A stretch of 64,000 nucleotides of DNA, from contig JANQFG010000137.1 of NCBI GenBank assembly GCA_028277985.1, forward strand, positions 1-64,000, given 5' to 3'. Positions within the stretch are counted from its first letter, which is position 1, and each line of letters opens with the position of its first letter. This DNA comes from a bacterium (GTDB lineage: Bacteria; Desulfobacterota; DSWW01). The translations under genes and the position numbers were made by a program. Positions 16,593-25,406 of this stretch are shown here, one piece after another. Under the pieces are notes generated by a model. The model did not search any database. It saw nothing but the letters and a program-made list of their open reading frames with translations, and was not told where the DNA came from.

Positions 16593-17894
16593 CTATTTGC
16601 AGAACTTCTGAAATCCGGCCAGAGAGAAGTCGTTCAGGTCCAGAACAGCGTTGAACAGCAGGTTCGTGTCGGGGTGCAGCTGGGAAATGACGGTGGCGTG
16701 CTCTCGCCGTGTGTCCACCATCAGATGATCCAGCCAGGACAGGAATTTTACGGACCCATCATCGCTCCTGTACCCCATTGTGGTGGCGGAAAGGAACTTC
16801 CAGAACTTCTCCGACCGGTCGTGGACCGTCTTGTACGCAGGACCCCAGCTGTCCGCAAAAATCCAGATGTACTGGGTTCCGTAATTGTAGTACGGGTCCT
16901 TCGCCTTCGCCTTGATTACCCAGACCGGCCGCTTCACATACATCGAATTGAGGGGTGCCCACGGTGCCCCCTGCCATTCCTTGTCCTGGAAACCGTAGCG
17001 CACCGACAGATTGCTACCGGAGGTGTCCCACTCCCCCTTGTCGGTGATGTTGACCCGTATAGGCACCGCCCCGGCGAACGGAACGAGGGCCTCTTTCTTC
17101 TCGACCAGCTCGAAGTCGAACAGGGGGATCTTCCCGTCGTAGGCAAGGATGTCGTCTACGGCAAAGTCCGAGCCCACGAATCCGTCGGAACGGTTGGCCG
17201 GGCTCATGCGCCGCACCCTGCGGATGGCGGGCACATAAGCGAAGTTCATGTCCGGCTTGGCGGACAGATAGCGCCACATCAACTGGGCCGTGCCGGCCAG
17301 ATCGTAAGGTGCGCGAACCGAGATGAGGGCATATCGCTCTGTTCCCTTTGGGTTCTTGTATTTCGTGGCTTCGGGAAACCCGGTCAAATAGGCGTCCTGG
17401 AACAGCACCTCGATTTCGCGCTCGAAACCGGAATTGCGGCCGATCCACCAGATGAAGGTGGAGAACTTCTTGAACCCGATCACGTACGTGACGTACTGCT
17501 TGTTGTACATGATCTTATAAGCTGCCTTCGGGTCCTCCGGGTCGATCTCGGGAAAGGGAAACCCGATGACCGCCCTGGCCATCTTGCCCGTTTCCGCTTC
17601 GACGATGATATTCTCTTCGTTCAGATCGTATTGGCCTACATTCTTGGTGAAGCTCTCGAGGGCATAGGGGAGGAAGTACTCCGCGGTGTCGTAGTTGAGT
17701 TCCCCCAAGGGCAGTATCATCTCGCCCTTCTTCACCCACTCGAGCAGGCAGTCGGGCACGAGCCCTTCGGCTCTCTCCCAGTTCGTCTTGTCGATGACCT
17801 TCACCGACGGTTCATCGGCGAGGAGATCGGAACTCGCAGAAAGCAGAAGCCCGGATATCATCATGCATATGGTGATGACCTTCATGGTTTTCAT
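16593..17894 (-). CDS. DUF1329 family exported protein
   Basis: 433 aa with a clear Sec signal peptide (MKTMKV..., hydrophobic to about residue 22, cleavage near LLA-DE). The DUF1329 hallmark DLAGTAQLMWRYLSAKPD followed by YVPAIRRVRRMSPANRSD is present near residues 195-230. DUF1329 proteins are periplasmic or outer-membrane lipoprotein-like (LolA/LolB-like fold) and are often found with DUF1302 outer-membrane proteins and RND exporters; the molecular role is unsettled. A DUF1302-like gene begins at 63791 in this window, on the other strand. AGGAGA precedes the ATG at 17894. Confidence 0.88.
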   Translation of the reverse strand: MKTMKVITICMMISGLLLSASSDLLADEPSVKVIDKTNWERAEGLVPDCLLEWVKKGEMILPLGELNYDTAEYFLPYALESFTKNVGQYDLNEENIIVEAETGKMARAVIGFPFPEIDPEDPKAAYKIMYNKQYVTYVIGFKKFSTFIWWIGRNSGFEREIEVLFQDAYLTGFPEATKYKNPKGTERYALISVRAPYDLAGTAQLMWRYLSAKPDMNFAYVPAIRRVRRMSPANRSDGFVGSDFAVDDILAYDGKIPLFDFELVEKKEALVPFAGAVPIRVNITDKGEWDTSGSNLSVRYGFQDKEWQGAPWAPLNSMYVKRPVWVIKAKAKDPYYNYGTQYIWIFADSWGPAYKTVHDRSEKFWKFLSATTMGYRSDDGSVKFLSWLDHLMVDTRREHATVISQLHPDTNLLFNAVLDLNDFSLAGFQKFCK

Positions 17895-17952
17895 TTGCCC
17901 GTCTCCTATACAGGTCGTACTGCTCCTTGAAGCTGTCGATGTTCTCCTCGTT

Positions 17953-19191
17953 CTATGCTCTCGCCATTTGAATGCCCTCTACAGGACATACGGACTCACA
18001 GACTCCGCACCGCATACACAGGTCTAGATCTGTCTTTGGTTTATCCGCTTCCATCGAGATTCCACCGTGAATACAGTTCGCGCACATCCCGCACCCGTTG
18101 CATTTGTCCAGATCTATTTCCGGCCATATCTGATCCGAGGTAAGATCACATTCGTCCATGAATTTGTCATGTGCCTCTTCGCTTACGATGTCAGCAACGG
18201 CAGCCCCGACCACCTGCTCCAGACCGAGCCCCTTTCTGTCCAGGAATTCCGATATGCCGTCGATGATTTTCGTGAACAGTCCATGTCCGTGATACTGGAT
18301 TGCCGTGTGGAGCGCTGTGAGGTGGGCGCCGCACATCATCCTCTCGATACAGTCCTCTGCGGTCCACATACCCGAGCTGGCAATCAACTTCACTTCATCG
18401 CCTCCAAAAAGATCTTTGACCCGGGCAGATTGGAGGTTCATAACCGGTCGCCGATGACGCCCATACGTGTAGACCGAAGGCCCCGGACACAGTGGTTTCA
18501 TCTTCTCAATGTCCACGATGGTTCCTACGAAATGAGGACCCTCGGTGACATGGACCGTTTTCACGCCCAGTTGTTTGATGAAGTCGCTTGTCAGGGCGAA
18601 GAATGGGTGGTTTGCCTTGATGATCACCGGCACGGTGGATTCATCGATGATGGCCTCGTATATCCCCGTCATAGCCTTCGCAATCAGATCGTACCCCTCC
18701 TCCTCGGGGTGGGGCGAATCATCAAGATAGTGGTAAGCGCACGGAACCGTTTCAAGAAGGTCCGGCTCGGCTGAGAGGAGTGTCCTTATATCCTCCCTGA
18801 ACATGTCCAGATCCTCCACGTACGCCGGATCAGGATGTATATTGGCGATGATTCGGGCGCCGTGTTTCTTGGCCAGGGGTTTGATTTTCCGTATCAGGTT
18901 TCTTTCATCCTCGGCCGTAAAATCCGTGGGCACGCCCTCCCAATTGATCATGGATTGCTTGAGGCCGTACTTGCTGAGGAAAACATGTGCAGGCTTGACG
19001 GGTGCTTCATGGCTTGACCTCCGCTTTCCAGGCTCCTTCACCTTCACGTTATTCGACTTGAGGGTGACCGCACCACAGCCGGCTTCGATGCTCCTCTTCA
19101 AAGATTCATACGTCCTTCCGAGCGGGCCGGATGCAGCTACCACCGGATTCTTGAACTCCATGCCTGCATACTCCACTCTAAGGTCTGCCAT
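17953..19191 (-). CDS. Dihydroorotate/dihydropyrimidine dehydrogenase-like flavoprotein with C-terminal 2x[4Fe-4S] ferredoxin domain
   Basis: 412 aa. A DHOD-type TIM barrel opens with MADLRVEYAGMEFKNPVVAASGPLG, the usual start of PreA-like enzymes, and ends with a ferredoxin domain: CNGCGMCANC and then CMRCGVCESVCP in the last 45 residues. PreA-type enzymes reduce pyrimidines, but several residues around the substrate loop differ (for example KANHPFFALTSDFIKQLG), so the substrate is uncertain. The start is ATG 19191 with AGGAGAGGAG upstream; the long in-frame extension to 19464 overlaps the STAS gene and is rejected. It overlaps the STAS reading frame by 14 bp, so the two are coupled. Confidence 0.82.
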   Translation of the reverse strand: MADLRVEYAGMEFKNPVVAASGPLGRTYESLKRSIEAGCGAVTLKSNNVKVKEPGKRRSSHEAPVKPAHVFLSKYGLKQSMINWEGVPTDFTAEDERNLIRKIKPLAKKHGARIIANIHPDPAYVEDLDMFREDIRTLLSAEPDLLETVPCAYHYLDDSPHPEEEGYDLIAKAMTGIYEAIIDESTVPVIIKANHPFFALTSDFIKQLGVKTVHVTEGPHFVGTIVDIEKMKPLCPGPSVYTYGRHRRPVMNLQSARVKDLFGGDEVKLIASSGMWTAEDCIERMMCGAHLTALHTAIQYHGHGLFTKIIDGISEFLDRKGLGLEQVVGAAVADIVSEEAHDKFMDECDLTSDQIWPEIDLDKCNGCGMCANCIHGGISMEADKPKTDLDLCMRCGVCESVCPVEGIQMARA

Positions 19192-19507
19192 GACTCCTCT
19201 CCTTTCTTTGTGTTTCTTGAATTCCCGACACTTCCCTTTTATCCATTTTTTCTTCTTGTACGTCGTCGAGGAGCAGCTGAATGAACGGCGAAGCCTCTCG
19301 AACCACCGCTCCCTTCTCGACCAGCTTCCAAGTAGCTGCAACTGCTGCGGCATCGGCAAATCGAAGGTTCGACAGGTCCAGCACAAAGCTGCCCTCGATC
19401 TCTTCACATGCTTCCCGGAGTATTCCGACTGTGTCCCCGGTGAGACGGCCCGAGAGCCGGACAACAGGTTGGGACCCTTCGGATGTGATGTCGATTAGTA
19501 CTTCCAT
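19178..19507 (-). CDS. STAS-domain protein
   Basis: About 109 aa with a STAS fold: MEVLIDITSEGSQPVVRLSGRLTGDTVGILREACEEIEGS followed by the conserved LDLSNLRFADAAAVAATWKL strand-loop-helix where a phosphorylatable Ser or Asp would sit (here FADAAA, so no Ser/Thr at the usual site). The C-terminus is charged. The ATG at 19507 is preferred over the GTG at 19555, which lacks a ribosome site. It is co-translated with the following DHOD-like enzyme, an uncommon partner for an anti-sigma-antagonist fold. The role is unknown. Confidence 0.65.
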   Translation of the reverse strand: MEVLIDITSEGSQPVVRLSGRLTGDTVGILREACEEIEGSFVLDLSNLRFADAAAVAATWKLVEKGAVVREASPFIQLLLDDVQEEKMDKREVSGIQETQRKERSHGRP

Positions 19508-19639
19508 GAGATAAGTACCCTGTTGCACCTCGCGGGCCAGCCGATGCAATTCCACGCTGACTGATGCTAACTTGTTGTTATAGATGAATTTTTATGCATG
19601 ACATCTGAGACTGTCACACAATACATTGGCGTTTTCTGA

Positions 19640-19707
19640 TGACATTTCGGCATTAAATGCCGCTTTTTAAGCATTCTGTTGACATTTCGGCTTCACGAGT
19701 ATAACGT
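19640..19707. promoter_or_regulatory. Repeated TGACATTTCGGC words and palindrome between STAS and sigma-54 activator genes
   Basis: TGACATTTCGGC occurs twice as a direct repeat (19640-19651 and 19680-19691, 40 bp apart, about four helix turns). The first copy runs into a perfect palindrome CGGCATTAAATGCCG (19648-19662). The second copy provides a TTGACA (19679-19684) with TAACGT at 19702-19707 17 bp further on, a weak promoter for the activator gene at 19733. The layout suggests an operator shared by the divergent genes. Confidence 0.4.
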
Positions 19708-19732
19708 TAAGGATTAACTGAGGAGCAATGCT

Positions 19733-21844
19733 ATGACCGAAAGACCAAGCCAGATTCCTGATCGCGTGCGCTTCGATCGCCTGCTCCAAGAGATGACTGC
19801 CAGGCTCGTGGGTGCCAAGGGCCTTGAGATAGACGCGGCGATGGATGACTGCCTGTCGAGGTTGGGGGAGCACTTCGGAGTGGACGGCGTTGGTTTTGGG
19901 GGGATGTCGGAGTCGGGCGAGATCGTGCCTTCGACTCTATTTCGGGGCCAGGTGGCCCCAAGCGACGCGACCTCGGTCTCCCCGCCTCCCGGGCCGGATA
20001 TGGTTGCTCGCATTCGCCGTGAAGGTTCGCTGGTCTTCAGTCGGCCCGAGGACCTCGATGACTTGCCGCAGTTTCAGGAGCACAGTCGGCACGCGGGCGT
20101 CTCTGCATCGGTCTTGTGGGTGCACCGCGATTTGGGGTCTCACTTCGAGGGATTGTCGCTGACCTCGCCGAATCCCAAGACTTGGCCGGAAGACATTGTC
20201 GAGCGTCTCGGCAGTGCAGGAGAGGTTCTCTACAACGCGCTGTACCGGAGGCGCGCAGAGGTGGAGGTAGAGCGATTACGAAGCTTCGAACGCCTGGCTG
20301 CCGGCGTCGCCTCGAGCTTTGTCCATCTGCCCCCGGAACGGGTGGATGAGGAGATCGATAACGCGCTGGGACGGATTTGCGAGTGTGCCGACGCTGACCT
20401 TGGCATCTTCCTTCAGTGGAAGGATCCGGAAATGTCCACACTGAGGGTGAGCCATGAGTGGAACATGGATTCCATCGACGGCCCTTACTTTCGCGCCGCC
20501 GTTCTCTCCGACGAGTATCCCTGGTTGGCAACTCGCCTGAGGGAGGCAAGCCCTCTGCTCATTGCAAACCTGGACGACCTTCCTCCTGAAGCAGAGAAGG
20601 TGCGGGCTACGTGTGAGCGAATCGGCATTCAATCGAGTGTGTGGGCCCCGTTCGTGGCCGCGTACGGCCTTATGGGCTATGTTGCCCTGAGCACGATTAA
20701 CCGTCCGGGGTCATGGCTCGAGGCCATGGTGCCACAGCTTGGCCTGGTGGGAAACGTCTTCGCCAGCGCCATCCAGCGCCAGCGCACAGATATTGAGCTG
20801 CGGCAAGCCTACGACCAGATCCGAAGACTCAAGGACCAACTGGAAACCGAAAACATCACCTTGCGGGAGGAGATCAAGACAACCTTTGAAGACGACGAGA
20901 TCGTCGGCACCCACCACGCATTCCGAACGGTCCTCCATCAGTCGGAACAGGTGGGACCTACCGACTCGACCGTACTCATTCTCGGCGAAACCGGAACCGG
21001 CAAGGGCCTCATCGCCCGCAGTATCCATCAGAAGAGCAGCCGAAGTAGTCGTCCAATGGTCACAGTGAACTGTGCGGCGCTTCCCGCCTCCCTGATCGAG
21101 AGCGAGCTGTTCGGACACGAGAAGGGTGCATTCACCGGTGCTGTAGAACGGAAGATAGGCCGTTTCGAATTGGCGGAGGGCGGCACGATCTTCCTCGACG
21201 AGATCGGCGACCTGCCCCTCGAGCTCCAAGCCAAGCTGCTTCGGGTTCTGCAGGACCACGAGTTCGAACGCCTGGGATCATCGAAAACGCTGACCGTGGA
21301 CACAAGGGTCCTCGCGGCGACCAGCCGGGATCTTGACACGCTCATCGAGCAGGGCCTGTTCCGGGCTGATTTGTACTACCGATTGGGCGTCTTCCCGATC
21401 CGCATGCCGCCACTTCGGGAACGGCGCAGCGACATCCCCCTGCTTGTCTGGTTCTACATCACGAAACTCCAAGGCCGTCTGGGAAAGACATTCGAGACAG
21501 TCTCCACATCGGTAATGGATGCCATGACATCCTATGAGTGGCCGGGGAATGTACGGGAGCTTCGGAATGTCGTAGAGCGCGCCATGATCGTCTCGCCGGG
21601 CCCCAGGTTTGAGCTCGCAGGCACCCTGCCGCGCCGCAGGACGGAGAAAAACGACTCCACACAAACGGACGAGCGACCGGGTGCTAATCTCGAAGACGTC
21701 GAGCGTACGCACATTGTAAGGGTCTTGGAGGAGTGCGGCTGGAGAGTCAGCGGGAAAGCCGGCGCGGCCGAACGCCTTGGACTCAAGCGATCGACCTTGC
21801 AGTCGCGGATGAAGAAGCTCGGGATTCGGCGGCCTGCGTCCTGA
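19733..21844 (+). CDS. Sigma-54-dependent transcriptional activator with GAF-type sensory region
   Basis: 703 aa. Residues ~1-345 look like two GAF-like sensor domains. A helix linker (~355-375) leads to an AAA+ domain with Walker A GETGTGKGL near 417, the sigma-54-contacting GAFTGA loop near 464, Walker B FLDEIGDLP, and the arginine-finger region PPLRERRSDIP. A Fis-type helix-turn-helix closes the protein (AAERLGLKRSTLQSRMKKLGI). No receiver domain is present, so a small molecule rather than a kinase should control it. It begins 8 nt after GAGGAG. The target is unknown; neighbours are the STAS-DHOD pair and the thiolase-like gene. Confidence 0.92.
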   Translation: MTERPSQIPDRVRFDRLLQEMTARLVGAKGLEIDAAMDDCLSRLGEHFGVDGVGFGGMSESGEIVPSTLFRGQVAPSDATSVSPPPGPDMVARIRREGSLVFSRPEDLDDLPQFQEHSRHAGVSASVLWVHRDLGSHFEGLSLTSPNPKTWPEDIVERLGSAGEVLYNALYRRRAEVEVERLRSFERLAAGVASSFVHLPPERVDEEIDNALGRICECADADLGIFLQWKDPEMSTLRVSHEWNMDSIDGPYFRAAVLSDEYPWLATRLREASPLLIANLDDLPPEAEKVRATCERIGIQSSVWAPFVAAYGLMGYVALSTINRPGSWLEAMVPQLGLVGNVFASAIQRQRTDIELRQAYDQIRRLKDQLETENITLREEIKTTFEDDEIVGTHHAFRTVLHQSEQVGPTDSTVLILGETGTGKGLIARSIHQKSSRSSRPMVTVNCAALPASLIESELFGHEKGAFTGAVERKIGRFELAEGGTIFLDEIGDLPLELQAKLLRVLQDHEFERLGSSKTLTVDTRVLAATSRDLDTLIEQGLFRADLYYRLGVFPIRMPPLRERRSDIPLLVWFYITKLQGRLGKTFETVSTSVMDAMTSYEWPGNVRELRNVVERAMIVSPGPRFELAGTLPRRRTEKNDSTQTDERPGANLEDVERTHIVRVLEECGWRVSGKAGAAERLGLKRSTLQSRMKKLGIRRPAS

Positions 21845-21865
21845 GGAGAAGACCAAGCCGCTGTG

Positions 21866-21880
21866 ATGGATTCAATCCAT
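21866..21880. repeat. Perfect 15-bp palindrome before the thiolase-like gene
   Basis: ATGGATTCAATCCAT has 7-bp arms and a single central base. It lies 25 bp before the start of the thiolase-like gene and 22 bp after the activator stop. It could be an operator for a helix-turn-helix protein. No -24/-12 sigma-54 promoter was found nearby. Confidence 0.35.
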
Positions 21881-21905
21881 TCTCTCTCTATGAAAAGTTG
21901 CTCGC

Positions 21906-23396
21906 ATGAAAACACCCATCATCGTAGGTATTTCCCAATTCAAGCAGGCTAAAGACGTTCCGGATCCGGATACACCGATTGAGCTCATCGAGAGGGCCTG
22001 CCGTTCCGCCCTTCTTGACGCGGGACCCAAAGAACTAGCGTCGTCAACAGACACTCTCTATATGACACACACTGCAGGCTGGCCATACAGAAACGCACCG
22101 GCAAGACTCTGCGAATTATTGGACATAAAGCCCGCAAGAACTATATATCCATTTATTGGAGGCCACTACCCCCAGAAGTTCATCAATATGGGGGCGAAAG
22201 AAATCACCCGTGGAGAGAGTGACGTTATTCTGTTTGCCGGGGGTGAAGCTGAATATGCGATAAGACGCGCTGCCAAAGGCCTGGTGAAACTTCAATTACC
22301 ACCAAAAGAAGAACCAGAGAAGTATGACGGCGGCAGAAAGATTTCGACAAGCGATTTTGAAAACGCTTACAACCTGTTATTCCCGATTGGCCTTTATGTC
22401 TTTTTCGAAACACTCCTAAAGGAGATCTCGGGAAGATCCTGGCGTGAACACAACAAATACATAGGCACAATACTCGAACGCTACTCACGAGTCTCTTCAA
22501 AGAACAACAATGCCTGGACACAGACACCATATTCCTGCGAAGAGATCATTACACCAGCCAACAACAACAGGTATCTGTGCTACCCGTACACATTGCGAAT
22601 GACGGCGAACAGGATGGTTGACATGTCTGCCGCAATCGTAATGACGAGCACGGAAACTGCAATGAAGCTTGGAATTCAAAGGGACAAATGGATATACCCT
22701 ATGGGCGGGGCTGATCTTGAAAACATCTATTATGCGACGCAGCGTCCTGAGTTGCATACATCTCCTGCCGCATATTACGGTTCACCCCTCGCACTGCAAC
22801 AGGCCGGTCTTTCCTTGGATGAAATAGATATTTTCGATATATACAGCTGCTTCCCGTCAATGGTTCAAATATTCCTAAACGAAATCGGCTTGAAGATGGA
22901 TGAACCCAGAGGCCTGACAATAACCGGCGGACTGCCTTTTTTTGGTGCGCCTATCAGCAATTACTCGATGCATGCCATAGTAACCGCCGTGGAGATGATC
23001 AGGGAGAAGCCTTCAACAAAAGCATTGGTGGCCGCCTTAGGAGGAATCAATACCACTCCTTCATTCTGCATTTATGGTAACGAGCCTCCAGACAGATTGT
23101 GGGGAGAACGTGATGATTCGGGAATACAGGAAGAAATACTTTCGGCTACCTTGCCAGAACCTGTGAAAAGGGCTTCGGGGAATTTCAGGATCGATGCCTA
23201 TGCAATACACTACGATCGAATCGGCAATCCGGAATTGGGCACTGTTACCGGAATGCTCGACAGCGGGTCAAGGACTCTTGCCCATATCGATGCAGATCCG
23301 GATGAATTGGAAAATGTCAAAGACAAGAATATCATCGGCCAGAACGTTGAAGTAAAATTCAATCCAGACAAGGCAAAGAACTTCATTAAGCTTTGA
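21906..23396 (+). CDS. Type-1 thiolase-like protein (SCP2-thiolase-related acetyl-CoA acetyltransferase family)
   Basis: 496 aa. The N-terminal TPIIVGISQFKQAKDVPDP and the central NYSMHAIVTAVEMI (conserved His) belong to thiolases, and the last ~90 residues form the extra C-terminal domain of thiolase-like protein type 1. At the position of the nucleophilic Cys the sequence reads PFIGGHYPQKFINMGAKEI; no Cys is there, as is usual for this subfamily. Activity as a real thiolase is therefore doubtful; a role in handling CoA esters is inferred. Codon use appears more AT-rich than in neighbouring genes, a possible sign of different ancestry. Confidence 0.8.
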   Translation: MKTPIIVGISQFKQAKDVPDPDTPIELIERACRSALLDAGPKELASSTDTLYMTHTAGWPYRNAPARLCELLDIKPARTIYPFIGGHYPQKFINMGAKEITRGESDVILFAGGEAEYAIRRAAKGLVKLQLPPKEEPEKYDGGRKISTSDFENAYNLLFPIGLYVFFETLLKEISGRSWREHNKYIGTILERYSRVSSKNNNAWTQTPYSCEEIITPANNNRYLCYPYTLRMTANRMVDMSAAIVMTSTETAMKLGIQRDKWIYPMGGADLENIYYATQRPELHTSPAAYYGSPLALQQAGLSLDEIDIFDIYSCFPSMVQIFLNEIGLKMDEPRGLTITGGLPFFGAPISNYSMHAIVTAVEMIREKPSTKALVAALGGINTTPSFCIYGNEPPDRLWGERDDSGIQEEILSATLPEPVKRASGNFRIDAYAIHYDRIGNPELGTVTGMLDSGSRTLAHIDADPDELENVKDKNIIGQNVEVKFNPDKAKNFIKL

Positions 23397-23614
23397 GTGC
23401 ATATTAGCCTGGAAGAGAATTCTCATCCACCACCTGAACAAAAGGAATCCAGCTTATGCCACGTTTTGCTCTCATAGGGCTCTGCGAGCCTGAAGATGTT
23501 GAAAATCAAACCTTCTCTCGGATGACATCAGAGCAATGAAAACGTTGCTGAAAGCAGCGACTTCAGGATCAATCACACTCCAGGTTTAGTCCGCGGGCGC
23601 CGGCCTTGTTGCCC

Positions 23615-24013
23615 TCAACCCCCTGCACCGAGACAGGCCGTCGCCCGGATCTCGACCAACAGACCCGGCAGGACGAGCTCGGTCGTGCCGACGGCCGTCC
23701 ACGCGGGGTAGTCGCCCGGGAAGAACTCGTCTTTCACTTTGCTGAAGGCGGCGATTTCGGCCTGTAGGTTGATGTGGAAGGTCGTGATCTCGACCACGTC
23801 CCTCAGCGTTGCACCCGCCTCGACGAGCACCCGCTCGAGGTTCTTGAAGGCCAGCCGGGCCTGGGCCTCGATGCCGTCGGCAGGCTCGTGCTTCTCGTTC
23901 ACACCCACCTGTCCCGAGACATAGATGGTGTCCCCGACGCGCACACCGGGCGAGAAATGCCAGCCGTCGTAGATGACCTGGTCCTGCGCCGGGACGATGA
24001 GTTCTTTCGCCAT
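23615..24013 (-). CDS. RidA family protein (Rid/YjgF/UK114)
   Basis: 132 aa, a complete RidA chorismate-mutase-like fold. The strand VGDTIYVSGQVGVNEKHEP, the helix GIEAQARLAFKNLERVLVEAGATLRDVVEITTFH, and VEIRATACLG with the conserved Arg that polarises water for enamine/imine hydrolysis are visible. It lies 72 bp downstream of the nitrilase gene on the same strand, so it may clear reactive imines made in nitrile or amine metabolism or act on a side pathway. Preceded by GGAGGAAT before ATG 24013. Confidence 0.9.
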   Translation of the reverse strand: MAKELIVPAQDQVIYDGWHFSPGVRVGDTIYVSGQVGVNEKHEPADGIEAQARLAFKNLERVLVEAGATLRDVVEITTFHINLQAEIAAFSKVKDEFFPGDYPAWTAVGTTELVLPGLLVEIRATACLGAGG

Positions 24014-24085
24014 ACCGATTCCTCCTCTGGGTGGGAATCCTCTCTGGGTTTGCTCGGATTTCCAAATCGGCGGAGTCGATTCAGA

Positions 24086-25102
24086 CTATTCAGCATCAGA
24101 GGGTGGTTCTTCGATTCCCTCCTTGAGATTCATTTGGTTAGCATCCACATTGACCCGAGACTCTGGATGCATCTCTTCCATATTTCGCCTGGGGCGACGA
24201 TCGATGTTCAATCTCAAGATGTCCGGCCTCGAATAATGTCCCACCGTATCGAGAAGGCTCTTTCGGTAGACAATGGAAGACAGGTCGATCTCTGCAATCG
24301 CCATATCTTCTCCCTCAGGGAGCGGCCCGGCAAGGTATTGACCATCCGGAGAGACGACCGCTGTACACAGCCCACCTTTCAGAAACTCCTGCGCGAATTC
24401 ATCCGTAGACACTCTCTTCCGCTGATCATGGTTCAAACTGCTCGTCGCATTCACCACAAACGCACCGGATTCCATCGCGTGATGGCGGATGGCAGCATCC
24501 AGTTGCCTGAACATCTCTTCACCGCCCATGGAACCCGGAAAGTGCGCGCAGTGAATTTGCTCACCTTGGGCTATCAACGAATAACGAGCCAATGGCATGA
24601 AGTGTTCCCAACAAATCAACGCCCCGATTCTTCCCACCGCCGTCTCGAATACCCTGAGCCCGCTTCCGTCGCCCCAACCCCAGATCATCCTTTCATGGTA
24701 GGTCGGCATGATTTTGCGCCTCTTGCCCAACAGAGCCCCATCCGAGTCAAAGATGAGCTGGGTGTTGTACAAGCTGCCACCGTCCCTTTCATTGATCCCT
24801 AGCACGATCACGGTTTCGGCGTTTCTTGCCGCCGCGGCGACTGCCTCTGTAACCGGTCCCGGCACATCCACGGATTGATCATACAGCTTTTCAACCGATT
24901 CCTGGGTCAAGAGCGGTGGATTCGTCAGGGCGAAATAAGGATAGTTCGGAACGATGGTCTCGGGAAACACGGCAAGCTGAACATCCTCTCTGCCGCATTT
25001 TTCGATCGCCTTGACGATCTTCTCCGTCGTTCCATCTCGGTCAAAAAGAATGGGAGAGAGTTGTACCGCCGCTACGCGAGATTTCTTGCCGATCTCACTC
25101 AT
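24086..25102 (-). CDS. Nitrilase-family carbon-nitrogen hydrolase
   Basis: 338 aa with the complete Glu-Lys-Cys triad context: FPETIVPNYPYF (Glu near residue 48), KRRKIMPTYHERMIWGWGDGSG (Lys near 132), and ALICWEHFMPLARY (Cys near 165). Length and the CWEHFMPL motif are closest to aliphatic/aromatic nitrilases (branch 1), which hydrolyse a nitrile to the acid and ammonia, rather than to amidases. Cytoplasmic. It precedes ridA in a probable two-gene operon. The substrate is not predictable. The 304-bp gap upstream holds only a short hairpin. Confidence 0.88.
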   Translation of the reverse strand: MSEIGKKSRVAAVQLSPILFDRDGTTEKIVKAIEKCGREDVQLAVFPETIVPNYPYFALTNPPLLTQESVEKLYDQSVDVPGPVTEAVAAAARNAETVIVLGINERDGGSLYNTQLIFDSDGALLGKRRKIMPTYHERMIWGWGDGSGLRVFETAVGRIGALICWEHFMPLARYSLIAQGEQIHCAHFPGSMGGEEMFRQLDAAIRHHAMESGAFVVNATSSLNHDQRKRVSTDEFAQEFLKGGLCTAVVSPDGQYLAGPLPEGEDMAIAEIDLSSIVYRKSLLDTVGHYSRPDILRLNIDRRPRRNMEEMHPESRVNVDANQMNLKEGIEEPPSDAE

Positions 25103-25406
25103 GATGGTTCACCCCTTTTCCTGAATGTTTCGACCAGTCTCATTGTCCGTCGCCCCGGCTCCGGGGATTATATCACAGAAGCATTCCTCTCGCAGAAACA
25201 CCTCCTCTTCTATATGGGGGATTGCCGACGTGAAGATTAGGCCGTCGAGCACTCTAGCAGCTGACTCATGTACAGGAGCTGTTTTGAGACTTTCGTTGCG
25301 AGGTTTTCGAGATAGTAATCAAGATACCGGTTGTGCGTAGATGAATCTCACATGCTATCGAATATCTATCCCTACATGAACTCTTTGCACCACTTTGTGA
25401 CTGCAG
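25103..25406. other. Intergenic region before nitrilase gene
   Basis: A 6-bp GC-rich hairpin (CCCCGG 25153-25158, CCGGGG 25161-25166, 2-nt loop) lies about 50 bp before the nitrilase start. It has no T-tract on either strand. No gene or convincing promoter was seen in the rest. Confidence 0.4.

Noticed and set aside
16509..17930. 473-codon plus-strand open frame
   Set aside because: Antisense to the DUF1329 gene; no domains and atypical composition.
19192..19464. N-terminal extension of the DHOD-like protein
   Set aside because: It reads through the STAS gene in another frame, and ATG 19191 has a strong ribosome site and the family start MADLRVEYAG.
19556..19732. Sigma-54 promoter for the STAS-DHOD pair
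   Set aside because: No TGGCAC-N5-TTGC match was found on the minus strand in this interval.
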